Shown here: positions 55,877 through 64,000 of the stretch, one piece after another
Position numbering within the stretch: the first letter of the stretch is position 1
Layout of the letters: each line of letters begins with the position of its first letter
Assembly (NCBI GenBank): GCA_001464735.1
Contig: LNDU01000042.1
Location: forward strand, 39,770-103,769
DNA from: Nitrospira sp. Ga0074138
GTDB lineage: Bacteria > Nitrospirota > Nitrospiria > Nitrospirales > Nitrospiraceae
Direction of reading: 5' to 3'
Length of the DNA: 64,000 nt
Made by a program: the position numbers and the translations under genes
Notes under the pieces: model-generated
What the model was told of the DNA's origin: nothing
The model's input: only the letters and a program-made list of their open reading frames with translations
Databases searched by the model: none

Positions 55877-57940
55877 TCAAATAGGGCGGGCGATGCCTAG
55901 GCGCTGCATCTTGGACTGGAGGGTGGTTCGTTTCATGCCGAGTTGGGCGGCAGCCCCGGTCGGACCGCCGATCACCCACTTGGTTGATTTGAGGATTCTC
56001 AAGATGTGTTGCCGTTCCGTCTCTTCCAATGTTGCGGGCGGTGGAACCTCGTCTCCAGCGCGTGGTCTCAGTTCGGGCAGCGGGACATAGAGTATCGTAC
56101 CCTGCGTGAGAATGACGGCCCGTTCAATCAAGTTTTCCAGCTCACGAATGTTCCCCGGCCAGTCGTAGCGGGACAAAGCCGTGATCGTCTCGGTGGGAAT
56201 CGTGTCGATTGTCTTGTCCATGCGGCGAGCAAACTGTTGGACGAAAAACCGAACCAGAAGAGGAATGTCCTGGCGGCGGTCACGCAGCGCCGGCACGGTG
56301 AGTGGAAACACATTCAACCGATAATACAGGTCGCTCCGAAAGAGTTTGCTCTCAACCATCTCGGCAAGATCCCGGTTCGTGGCCGCGAGGAGCCGTACGC
56401 TGACCTTGATGGTTCTTGTGCTACCGAGCCGCTCAAACTCCTGTTCCTGTAGAACGCGCAGCAATTTGGATTGCAGTTCCAGTGGGATGTCCCCTACCTC
56501 GTCGAGGAAGAGGGTGCCGCCGTCTGCCAACTCGAACCGGCCCATCTTGGTAGCGATCGCTCCGGTAAACGCCCCTTTCTCATGGCCAAACAATTCGCTT
56601 TCAAGCAGCCCTGTGGGAATAGCCGCGCAGTTCAGCTTGACGAAGGTCCGTTCGTGGCGCTTGCTTTGGTCATGGATGGCGCGGGCGAGCAGTTCCTTGC
56701 CCGTCCCGGTCTCACCGAGAATGAGGACGGTGGAGTCCGTGGGCGCCACGATGCCCACTTGTTTTAGCACCTGCTTGATCGCGGGACTCTCGCCGATGAT
56801 CTCCTCGAAGTTCAATTCGCTTCGGATTTCATCTTCGAGATAGAGCTTTTCTTTGTTGAGTTTGTCTTTCAGATTCGCGATTTCTTGATAAGCAAGTACG
56901 TTCTCGACCGCGATGGCGATTTGCTTGGCGCACTGGCTGAGCAGCCCGGCATCCGCTTCACCGAACGCATTTTCCTGCGCACTCACGACGCTCAGTGCCC
57001 CCACTGTACAGTCGTGTGTGATCAGGGGAACCGCACACCCAGATCTGACGCCGTTCTCGACCGCGTGCCGGACCCAAGGGGATGAGAACCGGGTGAGATC
57101 AACGATGGGACCTACTAGAACGGGTTGACGTGACGCGATTGCTTGTCCTTCGGGCGTATCGTGCAACGAGATAAGCACACCTTCCTCAAAGGGAATCGTG
57201 CCGAACATGCGCAAATCCAAAGCGTGAAGGCGAAGCTGACCGCTCCCAGGCTCATGAAGTGTCAACAATGCTGCATCATGGGGAATGACGCGACATAGGC
57301 TAAGGGAAATGGCCTTGAGGAGGTCGCGGAGACTAAGGTGCGATACGACGGCATTGTTGATTTCCAGTATCAAGCGCTCGCGCTCGTACTGGTACCTCAT
57401 CTCCTTCTCGGCCTGCTGCGCACGCTCGAAGTTCAGCGTGTTTTCAATCGCAACAGCGACTTGCTTGGCCACCAGTTGCAGAAAATCGAGCTCCGCCTGT
57501 CCGTAGTGATGAGCTTCCACGTTTCTGACGCCCATCGCACCAAGCCGTCGGCGCACTGTTGTGAGAGGGACGATGCATAGTGACCGGATACCCTCCTGGC
57601 GAATCATCGGTATCACTTTGGGGAATCGGGTCTCTCGCTCAAGATTGGTGCAGATCAAGGGCTGCTGATGTTGCCACACCCACCCACCGGGAACGTCTTC
57701 AACCGGACATTCAAGGCCCGACGTCACAGGTATCGGGCGCGAGTCTTCCAGCATGTGCAGGCGCATGACATTCTTGCTCAGGTCGTGCAGCCCCAGTTCC
57801 ATGGATGAGAACGTGAGTACTCGCGGGAGTTGTTGGGCGAGGGCGCGAAGTAACTCGGTCAGGTCGCAGTGCGCTGCAATGGATTCGGAAACTTTCAGGA
57901 GCGCGCGGTACTGCTCATTTGGGATATCAGGTGAAATCAT
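55877..57940 (-). CDS. Sigma-54-dependent transcriptional activator with two GAF domains
   Basis: A 687-residue activator of FhlA/NorR style. Two GAF sensor domains (about 20-165 and 205-345) come first. A coiled linker and the AAA+ domain follow: Walker A GETGTGKE (about 408), the sigma-54 contact GAFTGA, DGGTLFLDEVGD and the arginine-finger region. A Fis-type helix-turn-helix (AAAQLGMKRTTLQSKMQRLG) ends it. It would activate sigma-54 promoters after sensing a small molecule. Target genes are not evident. Confidence 0.93.
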   Translation of the reverse strand: MISPDIPNEQYRALLKVSESIAAHCDLTELLRALAQQLPRVLTFSSMELGLHDLSKNVMRLHMLEDSRPIPVTSGLECPVEDVPGGWVWQHQQPLICTNLERETRFPKVIPMIRQEGIRSLCIVPLTTVRRRLGAMGVRNVEAHHYGQAELDFLQLVAKQVAVAIENTLNFERAQQAEKEMRYQYERERLILEINNAVVSHLSLRDLLKAISLSLCRVIPHDAALLTLHEPGSGQLRLHALDLRMFGTIPFEEGVLISLHDTPEGQAIASRQPVLVGPIVDLTRFSSPWVRHAVENGVRSGCAVPLITHDCTVGALSVVSAQENAFGEADAGLLSQCAKQIAIAVENVLAYQEIANLKDKLNKEKLYLEDEIRSELNFEEIIGESPAIKQVLKQVGIVAPTDSTVLILGETGTGKELLARAIHDQSKRHERTFVKLNCAAIPTGLLESELFGHEKGAFTGAIATKMGRFELADGGTLFLDEVGDIPLELQSKLLRVLQEQEFERLGSTRTIKVSVRLLAATNRDLAEMVESKLFRSDLYYRLNVFPLTVPALRDRRQDIPLLVRFFVQQFARRMDKTIDTIPTETITALSRYDWPGNIRELENLIERAVILTQGTILYVPLPELRPRAGDEVPPPATLEETERQHILRILKSTKWVIGGPTGAAAQLGMKRTTLQSKMQRLGIARPI

Positions 57941-58078
57941 GGGCAGGCTCTCCCGCTAGCGAAAGCAGAGCCATTATATAGTTCGTCCAAATAACTGTGC
58001 CAGGGGGTGGTATTCTCCGCTTGCCATTGCGCAAGCACCAACTGGCATAGTCTGCGGCTTTTTGACACGCAGGCCCAG

Positions 58079-58642
58079 CTATTTCCCAGACGCCACAATG
58101 GTGAAACGCATCGTGCCCATGAGGGTCATCTCGTTGACTTGCTCGCCGGTATGAATTTCAACCTTGTAGCGCCCAGGCTTCCAACCCTTCTGTGGGGGCG
58201 ACAACGTGAGATACCCGCTTTCATCCTCCAGGGCAATGTGCATCGCGTCTTCGCTGACGATCGTCCCGGGTAAGACACCGGTCACCTGTTCGGGCATGCA
58301 TCGGCCGAACACTGTGAAGGCCTGATAATGTTGATGCAGTGAGAAGACAATGAAAATGGCAGCCACATCCTCACGAAATCGTTCAGTTGGTTTGATCGGC
58401 ACGATTTCATGAGTTCGAAGGGGTCCCAGGCGTTCTTCAAAATCTTCCGCCATGGCAATCGAGCGAAACATGCCACGTGGTGGAGCATCAAAATCGTAGA
58501 CGTTGACGTCCTCCGTGCGATTTTGAAACTCGGAGATCGGCACGTTCTCGGTGAGTGGGATCTCTTCGGCAGGCGTTTGCGGACACCACAGCAGCGCCGC
58601 CAGCATCACACCGCCGGTCAGATGAAATCCTCTGGTCATCAT
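58079..58642 (-). CDS. Hypothetical exported protein
   Basis: A 187-residue protein with a signal peptide (GGVMLAALLWCPQTPAEE, cleavage near residue 26). No family recognised. The mature part is a mixed alpha-beta sequence with VAAIFIVFSLHQHYQAFTVFGR in the middle and a C-terminal beta-strand part (GRYKVEIHTGEQVNEMTLMGTMRF) that resembles an Ig-like or C2-type strand pattern. It could be periplasmic. It is between the sigma-54 activator and the MidA-like gene. Confidence 0.68.
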   Translation of the reverse strand: MMTRGFHLTGGVMLAALLWCPQTPAEEIPLTENVPISEFQNRTEDVNVYDFDAPPRGMFRSIAMAEDFEERLGPLRTHEIVPIKPTERFREDVAAIFIVFSLHQHYQAFTVFGRCMPEQVTGVLPGTIVSEDAMHIALEDESGYLTLSPPQKGWKPGRYKVEIHTGEQVNEMTLMGTMRFTIVASGK

Positions 58643-58784
58643 GTCTGTCTGCTACACCTGTCGAGGGGACCCTGTCAAGAAATCGGCGAGCAAGTAGCCC
58701 ATTGCGGCATTTTCCAGGCATCTGTTAGGATTTCGGCCACTGAACGGACAATTCGTCGAACATTCTCACTGGTGACGGAACGAC

Positions 58785-60224
58785 ATGTTGCAAGATGCTG
58801 ACGCCCTTCCGCAGTTGATCGGGGAATATAAGCCGCTCGATCAGTGGCAGATCCATCTCAACCAACTCTTCTATGGGCTGCGAGGGGACAAACTCCGATC
58901 GTACTACCAAACGTTCGCCTCAGCAGATTTCCGGCTCGCCCATGCGCTGGCGGCTGATTATTTCGAGCGCGTCACAAAGCGTGAGAAGACAGCAGGTCGT
59001 CAATCTTCCAACCCCATACCCCTTACCCCTCACGCCTCTCCTCTTACCGTTCTAGAGCTGGGGCCTGGCAACGGCAACCTGGCAGCCTGCTTCCTCAGCC
59101 ATCTCAAGACCCTCGATAAAGAAGGTACGGTTTATCCACGAGTACGGTATGTCATGGTCGATTGGGAGGAATCGGTGTTGGACGGGGCTCTCGCTCATCC
59201 GGACCTGACAGTGCATCGGGATCGTGTGGACCTTCTATGCGGGTCGATAGATCACATAACAGGTGTGACCGATGGGACCGTCGACCGGATCATGTGCAAC
59301 GAGCTGTGGAACGATCTGCCGACGAAATTGTTGGCGAAGCATGGCGGCGAGGTCGAGGAAGAGTATCTCCGTCCCAATCTGAGCGAGTTGCTCCATGCCA
59401 AGATTGAAGATTGGTCGTCGTTCGTCCGGGCTTTTCAGGAGAAGAATCTGGATGAGCTCAAGACGTTTCCACCTTTTCTCGATGAGCTGGTTTGGGAAAA
59501 AGAGTATCGTAAGGTCGAATGGAAAGATTTGCCTTACCGGAAAACCATCGTCGACTTCCTCCAGGCCATCGACCAAGAAGTCTTGGTGCCAGTCAACGTT
59601 GGGGCCTTTGCGACGCTAAAAGAGGCGAAGCGCCTTCTGGCTCCGGACGCGATTGGCTTCAGCGCCTTCGATGCCGGGACCGCCGATATGAACGTCTTGA
59701 ATGATCCCGAAAAGCCCTGCTATGGCCAGTTCGGGGGGCAATACAGTTTCATGATCAACTTCGCGTTAGTCGACGCTGTGGCCAAGCATCTGGGACTGAA
59801 GCAGACGACCTTTGAGCCACAGCGGGAATTCGTCGGGCGGTCGTTGAATACGAATGTGATCACCCTTATGGATCTGTTGGCGACGCATCCGTCTGCTGGG
59901 CCTAAACTGCAAGTCTGGGAACAAGACAAACTTGTGTTGAAGACCATCAGGGCTTTGAACGAAACATTTGAGAGTCCCTATCGTCGCCGCCTCGAATTTC
60001 CGTTGGGCGCCACTATGCCGCCGGACGAGCGAGAGACCTTGGGCGTGATCTTGCGCGCACTCAAAGATAACGGCATTCCCGACACCGTGGCCTACGTGAC
60101 CGAAGAGGAACTCACCCGCGCACAAATAGATCTAGAAGAGATCGGCTACGAGAGTGATGCGATAAGCATGGCCTTGAGCGCCCCGCCTAGCCCGGTTGAG
60201 TACTGTCACTTCGCATGTCGGTGA
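58785..60224 (+). CDS. SAM-dependent methyltransferase, MidA/NDUFAF7-like
   Basis: A 479-residue protein with a SAM-binding motif VLELGPGNGNLAACFL (about residues 86-101), YVMVDWEESVL, and NELWNDLPTKLL (about 170), which match the MidA/NDUFAF7 (DUF185) arrangement though it is longer than usual. NDUFAF7 methylates an arginine in complex I. The rest (about 200-479) has a domain with KLQVWEQDKLVLKTIRAL that I do not recognise. The substrate is unknown. Confidence 0.7.
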   Translation: MLQDADALPQLIGEYKPLDQWQIHLNQLFYGLRGDKLRSYYQTFASADFRLAHALAADYFERVTKREKTAGRQSSNPIPLTPHASPLTVLELGPGNGNLAACFLSHLKTLDKEGTVYPRVRYVMVDWEESVLDGALAHPDLTVHRDRVDLLCGSIDHITGVTDGTVDRIMCNELWNDLPTKLLAKHGGEVEEEYLRPNLSELLHAKIEDWSSFVRAFQEKNLDELKTFPPFLDELVWEKEYRKVEWKDLPYRKTIVDFLQAIDQEVLVPVNVGAFATLKEAKRLLAPDAIGFSAFDAGTADMNVLNDPEKPCYGQFGGQYSFMINFALVDAVAKHLGLKQTTFEPQREFVGRSLNTNVITLMDLLATHPSAGPKLQVWEQDKLVLKTIRALNETFESPYRRRLEFPLGATMPPDERETLGVILRALKDNGIPDTVAYVTEEELTRAQIDLEEIGYESDAISMALSAPPSPVEYCHFACR

Positions 60225-60547
60225 TGATGCAGTGTGAGTGCGATGCCGACAAGGATGGTCCCAGCATTCGCCGTTTGATGCGAGGGCTCGCGCTCGGGTC
60301 CCAGAAATTCCAGCTCACGATCAATTGCAGCGCGAGGCCTCGGCCAACTGTGACCACAGCATATCGAGGGACCATGGATTGTAGGTCCTGGCTCGGTAGG
60401 GTTTCATCAGCCTGTGAGAAGGAGTAGAATTTCATCGCTGAACGACTCATCTGATCGCCATAGCAAGATGTTTGCAAGAGTTGCAGCGCGCGTTCTAGTG
60501 CCACAAGCATGGTCTCTGAAGTTCATGAATGACAAGGGGAGATAGCT
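60225..60547. other. Non-coding interval without recognisable content
   Basis: This stretch between the MidA-like gene and the small membrane protein has open frames on both strands, but none has a Shine-Dalgarno, family signature or expected codon pattern. I see no clear repeat or RNA. It may hold a promoter for the small gene at 60548. Confidence 0.5.
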
Positions 60548-60748
60548 ATGAGTCCGTTTGGGACAAGTATTGCCGGGCTTGTGGGTGGAGTGGTGCTTCT
60601 GATGGGTCTGTTTGCATTGTTCCAAAGGGAATGGAGGGCAGCCTGTGCTTGGTTTCTTTCGGGCCTGGCGCTGATCGCTCTGTTGACGTTTCTCGACAAA
60701 CCAGGCTCTCACTCATCAGAATCCATTGAGGCCCCAGAGACGCGCTGA
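60548..60748 (+). CDS. Small two-helix membrane protein
   Basis: A 66-residue protein with two membrane segments (about 7-24 and 32-48) joined by a basic loop (FQREWRAACAW) and a polar tail. AAGGGGAGA lies 6 bases before the ATG and gives good support. Function unknown. Confidence 0.65.
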   Translation: MSPFGTSIAGLVGGVVLLMGLFALFQREWRAACAWFLSGLALIALLTFLDKPGSHSSESIEAPETR

Positions 60749-60857
60749 TAATCTCGATTGAATTCAGAAAGTGCTCCGTCTTCTGCCGCAATGACGCCGC
60801 ATGCACCATATTCACCAAGTTCCGCAAGAACCAATCCGGCGGACGTTCAGCATTCTA

Positions 60858-61886
60858 CTAGCCCGTCGGAGTCAGTGGGGCGAGCAGCAGGGAACTCAAG
60901 GGGCTGGCAAGCAGGGGAGCGAGCATGAGTCCGAACTGGGGGAAATGGTCCTGCAACGACAAAAACAGGCCATTGTCTTTGAGCCACTCCTGCGGCTCGG
61001 GTACGGACCCTTGAGATGATCTCTCTTGCAGGAGAGCCGCCGCTCGTTTCGCAAGAACCAGGGCGGCGGGGAGATATGTGGAGACCAACATCAAGGTAAA
61101 GGTCACGCCCCAAAACAGAGTAATGGCTAAAGCCGTTCCCAGTACGGCTTCGTGCGCATCTTTATCGGCGATCAACGCCGCCGGCCACCGCAGCCAGGCT
61201 CCCATGTGCAAGACTCCTGCGACAAGAATCGCTGAGGCGGCAGCCAGCACTTCTTTCAAGCGCCTCATCTGCAGCGCATAAAAATCGGGATCGGGTTGAG
61301 CCCCCGCCATCGGCGGTGCAAGCGTGCTGCATGCTGCAAGCAGAGCCACCACCGGCACCACCATGGCTTGCACATTGACGATGGACACAACCACCATCGC
61401 GTACCGTAAGAGATGTTCGCCGATCCGCTGAGGTCCGGCCTGGCGTAGGTTGTCATAGCTGAAGCTGAACACGGCTCGGTAGAGCGCATGGGTGTCATCC
61501 AGAGACCAGATAAAGGCCAGTCCGATGGATGCGAAGAAGATTCCTACGGCTGTGACAACCAGCAGCTGCGGTCGCGGAAGCGATTGGTACATGATGATCC
61601 CGCACACGATCAAGGCGTAGAGCCCGGCCACGAGGGCCACCACCACCGTCGTCAGCCAGATATACCGGGACTTGACCTCCACGAGAAAATGAGTGGGATC
61701 GAGGGATTCCTTCGACGCTTCTGACGCGCGGTGCATCAGCCGGCTCGTGAGGTTATGGAAATTGTCTACGGTGATGTTAGAGCTGAATTCAAACAAGCCG
61801 ACTGCGAGCAGCAGAATGAATAGCGAGGGGATCAGCAGGAGCAAGAAGCGATAGTTGGAAGTGGGGGAGACAACCGGAGCTGTCAT
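60858..61886 (-). CDS. Hypothetical multi-pass membrane protein
   Basis: A 342-residue protein with about six predicted membrane segments: near residues 13-30, 75-97, 107-125, 165-186, 213-230 and 246-270. Between the first two lies a soluble loop (about 31-72). I recognise no family. The segment RRLKEVLAAASAILVAGVLHMGAWLRWP is the most distinctive. It is divergent from the HigA-like remnant. Confidence 0.68.
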   Translation of the reverse strand: MTAPVVSPTSNYRFLLLLIPSLFILLLAVGLFEFSSNITVDNFHNLTSRLMHRASEASKESLDPTHFLVEVKSRYIWLTTVVVALVAGLYALIVCGIIMYQSLPRPQLLVVTAVGIFFASIGLAFIWSLDDTHALYRAVFSFSYDNLRQAGPQRIGEHLLRYAMVVVSIVNVQAMVVPVVALLAACSTLAPPMAGAQPDPDFYALQMRRLKEVLAAASAILVAGVLHMGAWLRWPAALIADKDAHEAVLGTALAITLFWGVTFTLMLVSTYLPAALVLAKRAAALLQERSSQGSVPEPQEWLKDNGLFLSLQDHFPQFGLMLAPLLASPLSSLLLAPLTPTG

Positions 61887-61916
61887 GGCATTCAGGCTGA
61901 GACGATCTGAATCTGT

Positions 61917-62120
61917 TTGAGCAAGAGCAAGGTGGGAATCCTAGCACAATTCCTCAAGAGGGACGAGGTCAGAATGGCCGGGCTGGAAATCGTGTCCAGT
62001 AGGCATGAGCGAGTCTCGGAGATCCTAACCAAGAAACGGACATTATCCTTCAAAATGATTCGTCGACTGCATCCTAGACTGCACATCCCGATGAAAAGTC
62101 TTATCGGCACCATGACTTGA
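61917..62120 (+). pseudogene. HigA-like antitoxin remnant
   Basis: A 67-residue frame from a TTG has the C-terminal half of HigA-family (HTH) antitoxins: LEIVSSRHERVSEILTKKR then LSFKMIRRLHPRLHIPMKSLI, where family members read a SRxRVSE(I/V)L, KR-x-L, MIRRLH-x-x-(L/F)-(G)-IP-x-x-LI series. About 50 N-terminal residues are missing, and no HigB toxin gene is seen. It is best called a decayed toxin-antitoxin remnant. The SD is weak. Confidence 0.55.
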
Positions 62121-62281
62121 AATAGCTCTGGCAAAGACATCCTTTGCTAGAGCATCGGAGCTCATGAGTCGGCATTGCGAATACAGTCATTGGGAACCTT
62201 CATCACGCTAGGTTCCGACCGAGGGGGTAGTGGCCACGGGGGCGAAATTGCTAATAAGAATTTGGCGTGCTGTCAGGCACC

Positions 62282-62310
62282 TTGACTTTGGCATGGCGAA
62301 TTAATACGAT
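62282..62310 (+). promoter_or_regulatory. Sigma-70 type promoter for the riboswitch-permease transcript
   Basis: TTGACT at 62282-62287, a 17-base spacer and TACGAT at 62305-62310. Transcription would begin near 62317, about 20 bases before the riboswitch core and about 210 bases before the permease ATG. This leaves a leader of the size expected for a riboswitch-controlled gene. Confidence 0.6.
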
Positions 62311-62329
62311 GGGGTCGTAATCGTTCCAA

Positions 62330-62440
62330 AAGGAAAACTAGGGTTCCGGCTTTCTTCGTTCTAGAAGGGAGCGTCTGGTCCAAGAGTTTTCGGCCTCGCA
62401 TAACGAGGCTCCACGGAGGGATAAAAACCCGGGAGATCAT
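62330..62440 (+). promoter_or_regulatory. Guanidine-I (ykkC) riboswitch
   Basis: The leader of the permease holds the conserved guanidine-I aptamer elements in order: CTAGGGTTCCG (62338-62348), CTGGTCCAAGAG (62375-62386), CACGG (62412-62416) and GGGATAAAAACCCGGGAGA (62418-62436). Between them, two stems form: CTTTCTT/AAGGGAG (62350-62356 with 62365-62371) and GCCTCG/CGAGGC (62393-62398 with 62404-62409). GGG at 62341 pairs with CCC at 62428. In this class guanidinium binding stabilises the aptamer and usually turns expression on. The outer P1 stem looks weak here, a point to check. It should control the permease beginning at 62526. Confidence 0.88.
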
Positions 62441-62462
62441 GTACTGAGGTACATGGCCTTTT
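62438..62462 (+). terminator. Possible expression-platform hairpin of the guanidine riboswitch
   Basis: CATGTAC (62438-62444), loop TGAG, GTACATG (62449-62455), then GCC and TTTT. The 7-bp stem starts two bases after the aptamer's GGGAGA, as a terminator that competes with the aptamer would. The T-run is short, so it could instead act on translation or not at all. Confidence 0.4.
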
Positions 62463-62525
62463 GAATCCCCAAATTTCTTCCATACCGGATCAGTCAGACC
62501 TGCTGCCGAGTCAGAGAGGTCTGTC

Positions 62526-64000
62526 ATGTTAATGAAAGAAAGTCCGGTTACGATTGTTTCTACTACCGCTACGAGCACTCCCGAGACACTTCACCGCAGC
62601 CTCACTCTCTGGAACAGCCTGACCATCGGGTTCGCAACAGTTTCACCGGTGGCAGGGCTCTACGCCATTATCGGTGTCCAGACGGTTGTGACGGGTGGCG
62701 GGTGGTTCGCGGCGCTGGCGCTCTGCCTGGTGATGCAGTTGCTGGTCGCGACCGTGTATGCGGAGCTCTCCTCGCAGATTCCGATCGCGGGAGGTGCGTA
62801 CAAATGGGCGAGACAGCTCGGAGGCGCGACCACCGGGACCTATGCCGGAGCCATCTACGTCAGCTCCACGATCGCGATGCTAACCACGACCGCCTACACC
62901 GGCGGGGTCTGGCTGGCTATTTTTTTCGAGTCAGGAGGTGGAACAGGAGTCACCCTCGTGATATGGGGAGCGGTGTTTCTGCTGGTCTGCACCATCCTCA
63001 ATCTGGTCCACGTCTCGGTCTTTAAGTTCCTCATCTCCCTGGGGGTCTATGCGGAAATCGTCGGCTCGTTCGGTGTCGCGCTGCTGCTGTTCTTCTTTTT
63101 CAGGCAGCATGAATTCACCGAACTGTTCGCCCATCTGGGGACCGGAACTGCCCCCAGCCAGACTGCGGCCTTTCTGGCGGCGCTGGCTATTTCCGGTTGG
63201 GCATTCATCGGTTTCGATGCCTGCTCGACCATCGCCGAAGAAACCCGTGAGCCCAAGCGGATGGTGCCTCGCGCGATCTTTTTATCTCTCTGCATGGTGG
63301 GAAGCGTGGTGCTGTTCAACTCTGCCGCGCTCACTCTGAGCTTCAACCCTGACACCTTGCGCCACACGAGCGCCGCGTCTGATCCCGTCACACCCGTGAT
63401 CGTCGACAACTTTGGCGCCTGGGCGGAAACCCCTTTTCTGGCGATCGTCATGATCGCGTTCCTGGCTTGCGGGTCGTCGATGGTGCAGTACACCTCCCGC
63501 ATCGTGTTTTCCATGGCACGTGAAGGCAGCATGCCCGCCGTCCTCAGCCGGGTCACCGCGGCCGGAGCTCCGCACAATGCCGTGCTGTTCACGGTGCTGT
63601 TGGCCACGCTTGGATTGCTCTTCGGGCTTAATGATGAAGCGGTCGCCACGGTCCTGGCCTTCGGGACAGGCGGGTTGTACGCCATGTTTGCGATGACCAC
63701 CGGAGTGGGACTCTACACCCGTCTCACGGGGCGCTGGGATCCCTCATTGGGCGAATTAAAGCTGGGCGCCTGGGGAGTATTGATCAATACGGCAGCGTTT
63801 CTCTGGTCCGTATTTGAATTCGTCAACATCGCCTGGCCGCGCCCCTATGCGGTGTCGCCCGACGCCCCCTGGTGGCAGTTGTGGGCTGTCCCGCTGGTCC
63901 TCGGCAGTATCCTGGGGATGACCACCCTGTATGTGCTCTTCGGCAAACCGACAAGGAACAACTTATTGATACATCCGGGGGAGTCAGAACCGAGTCAAAA
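62526..64000 (+). CDS. APC-superfamily amino acid/amine permease (C-terminal end outside window)
   Basis: At least 491 residues with about 12 membrane helices, open to the window end. APC features are the first-helix SLTLWNSLTIGFATVSPVAG, the PIAGGAYKWARQLGG loop after helix 2, SGWAFIGFDACSTIAEETREPKR (the helix 6 GFD-x-x(T/S) and EE-TR motif) and SRIVFSMAREGSMP. The resemblance is to eukaryotic-type choline/GABA/amine permeases. It lies directly under a guanidine-I riboswitch, so guanidine or a guanidino compound is the best substrate guess. An in-frame ATG at 62532 also fits. GAGAGG lies upstream. Confidence 0.9.
   Translation, partial: MLMKESPVTIVSTTATSTPETLHRSLTLWNSLTIGFATVSPVAGLYAIIGVQTVVTGGGWFAALALCLVMQLLVATVYAELSSQIPIAGGAYKWARQLGGATTGTYAGAIYVSSTIAMLTTTAYTGGVWLAIFFESGGGTGVTLVIWGAVFLLVCTILNLVHVSVFKFLISLGVYAEIVGSFGVALLLFFFFRQHEFTELFAHLGTGTAPSQTAAFLAALAISGWAFIGFDACSTIAEETREPKRMVPRAIFLSLCMVGSVVLFNSAALTLSFNPDTLRHTSAASDPVTPVIVDNFGAWAETPFLAIVMIAFLACGSSMVQYTSRIVFSMAREGSMPAVLSRVTAAGAPHNAVLFTVLLATLGLLFGLNDEAVATVLAFGTGGLYAMFAMTTGVGLYTRLTGRWDPSLGELKLGAWGVLINTAAFLWSVFEFVNIAWPRPYAVSPDAPWWQLWAVPLVLGSILGMTTLYVLFGKPTRNNLLIHPGESEPSQ

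Noticed and set aside
57985..58005. TGGCACAGTTATTTGG on the minus strand as a sigma-54 promoter for the two-GAF activator
   Set aside because: The -24 box is good, but the -12 GC dinucleotide is not at the required distance (TG is there instead).
62261..62282. Sigma-54 -24/-12 pattern TGGCGTGCTGTCAGGCA before the riboswitch
   Set aside because: GG and GC are 11 bases apart rather than 10, and a well-spaced sigma-70 pair follows at once.
62273..62578. Minus-strand frame across the riboswitch region
   Set aside because: The conserved RNA elements on the plus strand explain the sequence; the frame has no family signature.
1..64000. CRISPR arrays, rRNA genes, intact insertion sequences or integrases
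   Set aside because: No regularly spaced repeats, rRNA segments or transposase/integrase frames were seen on either strand.

Overview
The window looks like chromosomal DNA from a Nitrospira-type bacterium (phylum Nitrospirota). The moderately high GC, the Gram-negative surface genes, the proposed-homoserine-kinase type gene inside a hom-thrC-lysC run, and a guanidine-I riboswitch next to an amine/amino-acid permease all fit that lineage. Growth on guanidine is known in complete ammonia oxidisers of this genus. The assignment comes from gene content and recall, not from a search.

Layout. 1-3644 (minus): a housekeeping run pdxJ - nnr - tsaE - lapA-like - mutS (mutS cut by the window edge). 3829-9962 (plus): a promoter and an aspartate-family operon with alaC-like aminotransferase, hom, thrC, an ApgM-like 'proposed homoserine kinase' and lysC. 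10171-18257: an accessory/defence island with a DUF4160/DUF2442 pair, type III-like methylase (Mod) and helicase-nuclease (Res), TcmP, a DUF5131 three-Cys protein and a DarG-like macrodomain protein without a visible DarT toxin. 18331-24893: cimA, ihfA, a palindromic repeat, a MerR-type regulator, tRNA-Pro(GGG), surE, a DedA protein, cysS and rlmB.

24896-40702: a type IV pilus region. It has a small LuxR-type regulator, prepilin peptidase, two separate minor-pilin sets (FimT/PilV/PilW/PilX-like), a PilB-type ATPase, a PilZ protein, a large PilY1-like adhesin and an Ig-like lipoprotein candidate. 40711-48668: phoH - ybeY - ftsY, a double-receiver response regulator, an M1-type peptidase, a TolB-like propeller protein and a PAP2 phosphatase. 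48780-51718 (minus): a lipid-glycan trio (GT2, LAB_N, ArnT-like GT). 51999-61886: mostly poorly characterised genes, including a TerB-Coq4-like fusion, a DUF3313 lipoprotein, a two-GAF sigma-54 activator and a MidA-like methyltransferase. 61887-64000: a HigA-like antitoxin remnant, then a promoter, a guanidine-I (ykkC) riboswitch and an APC permease running off the end.

The most noteworthy observations are the guanidine-I riboswitch controlling an APC permease (candidate guanidine importer or exporter), the ApgM-like protein in the threonine operon whose catalytic residues are replaced, the Mod-Res-TcmP-DUF5131-macrodomain island, and the TerB-Coq4-like fusion.
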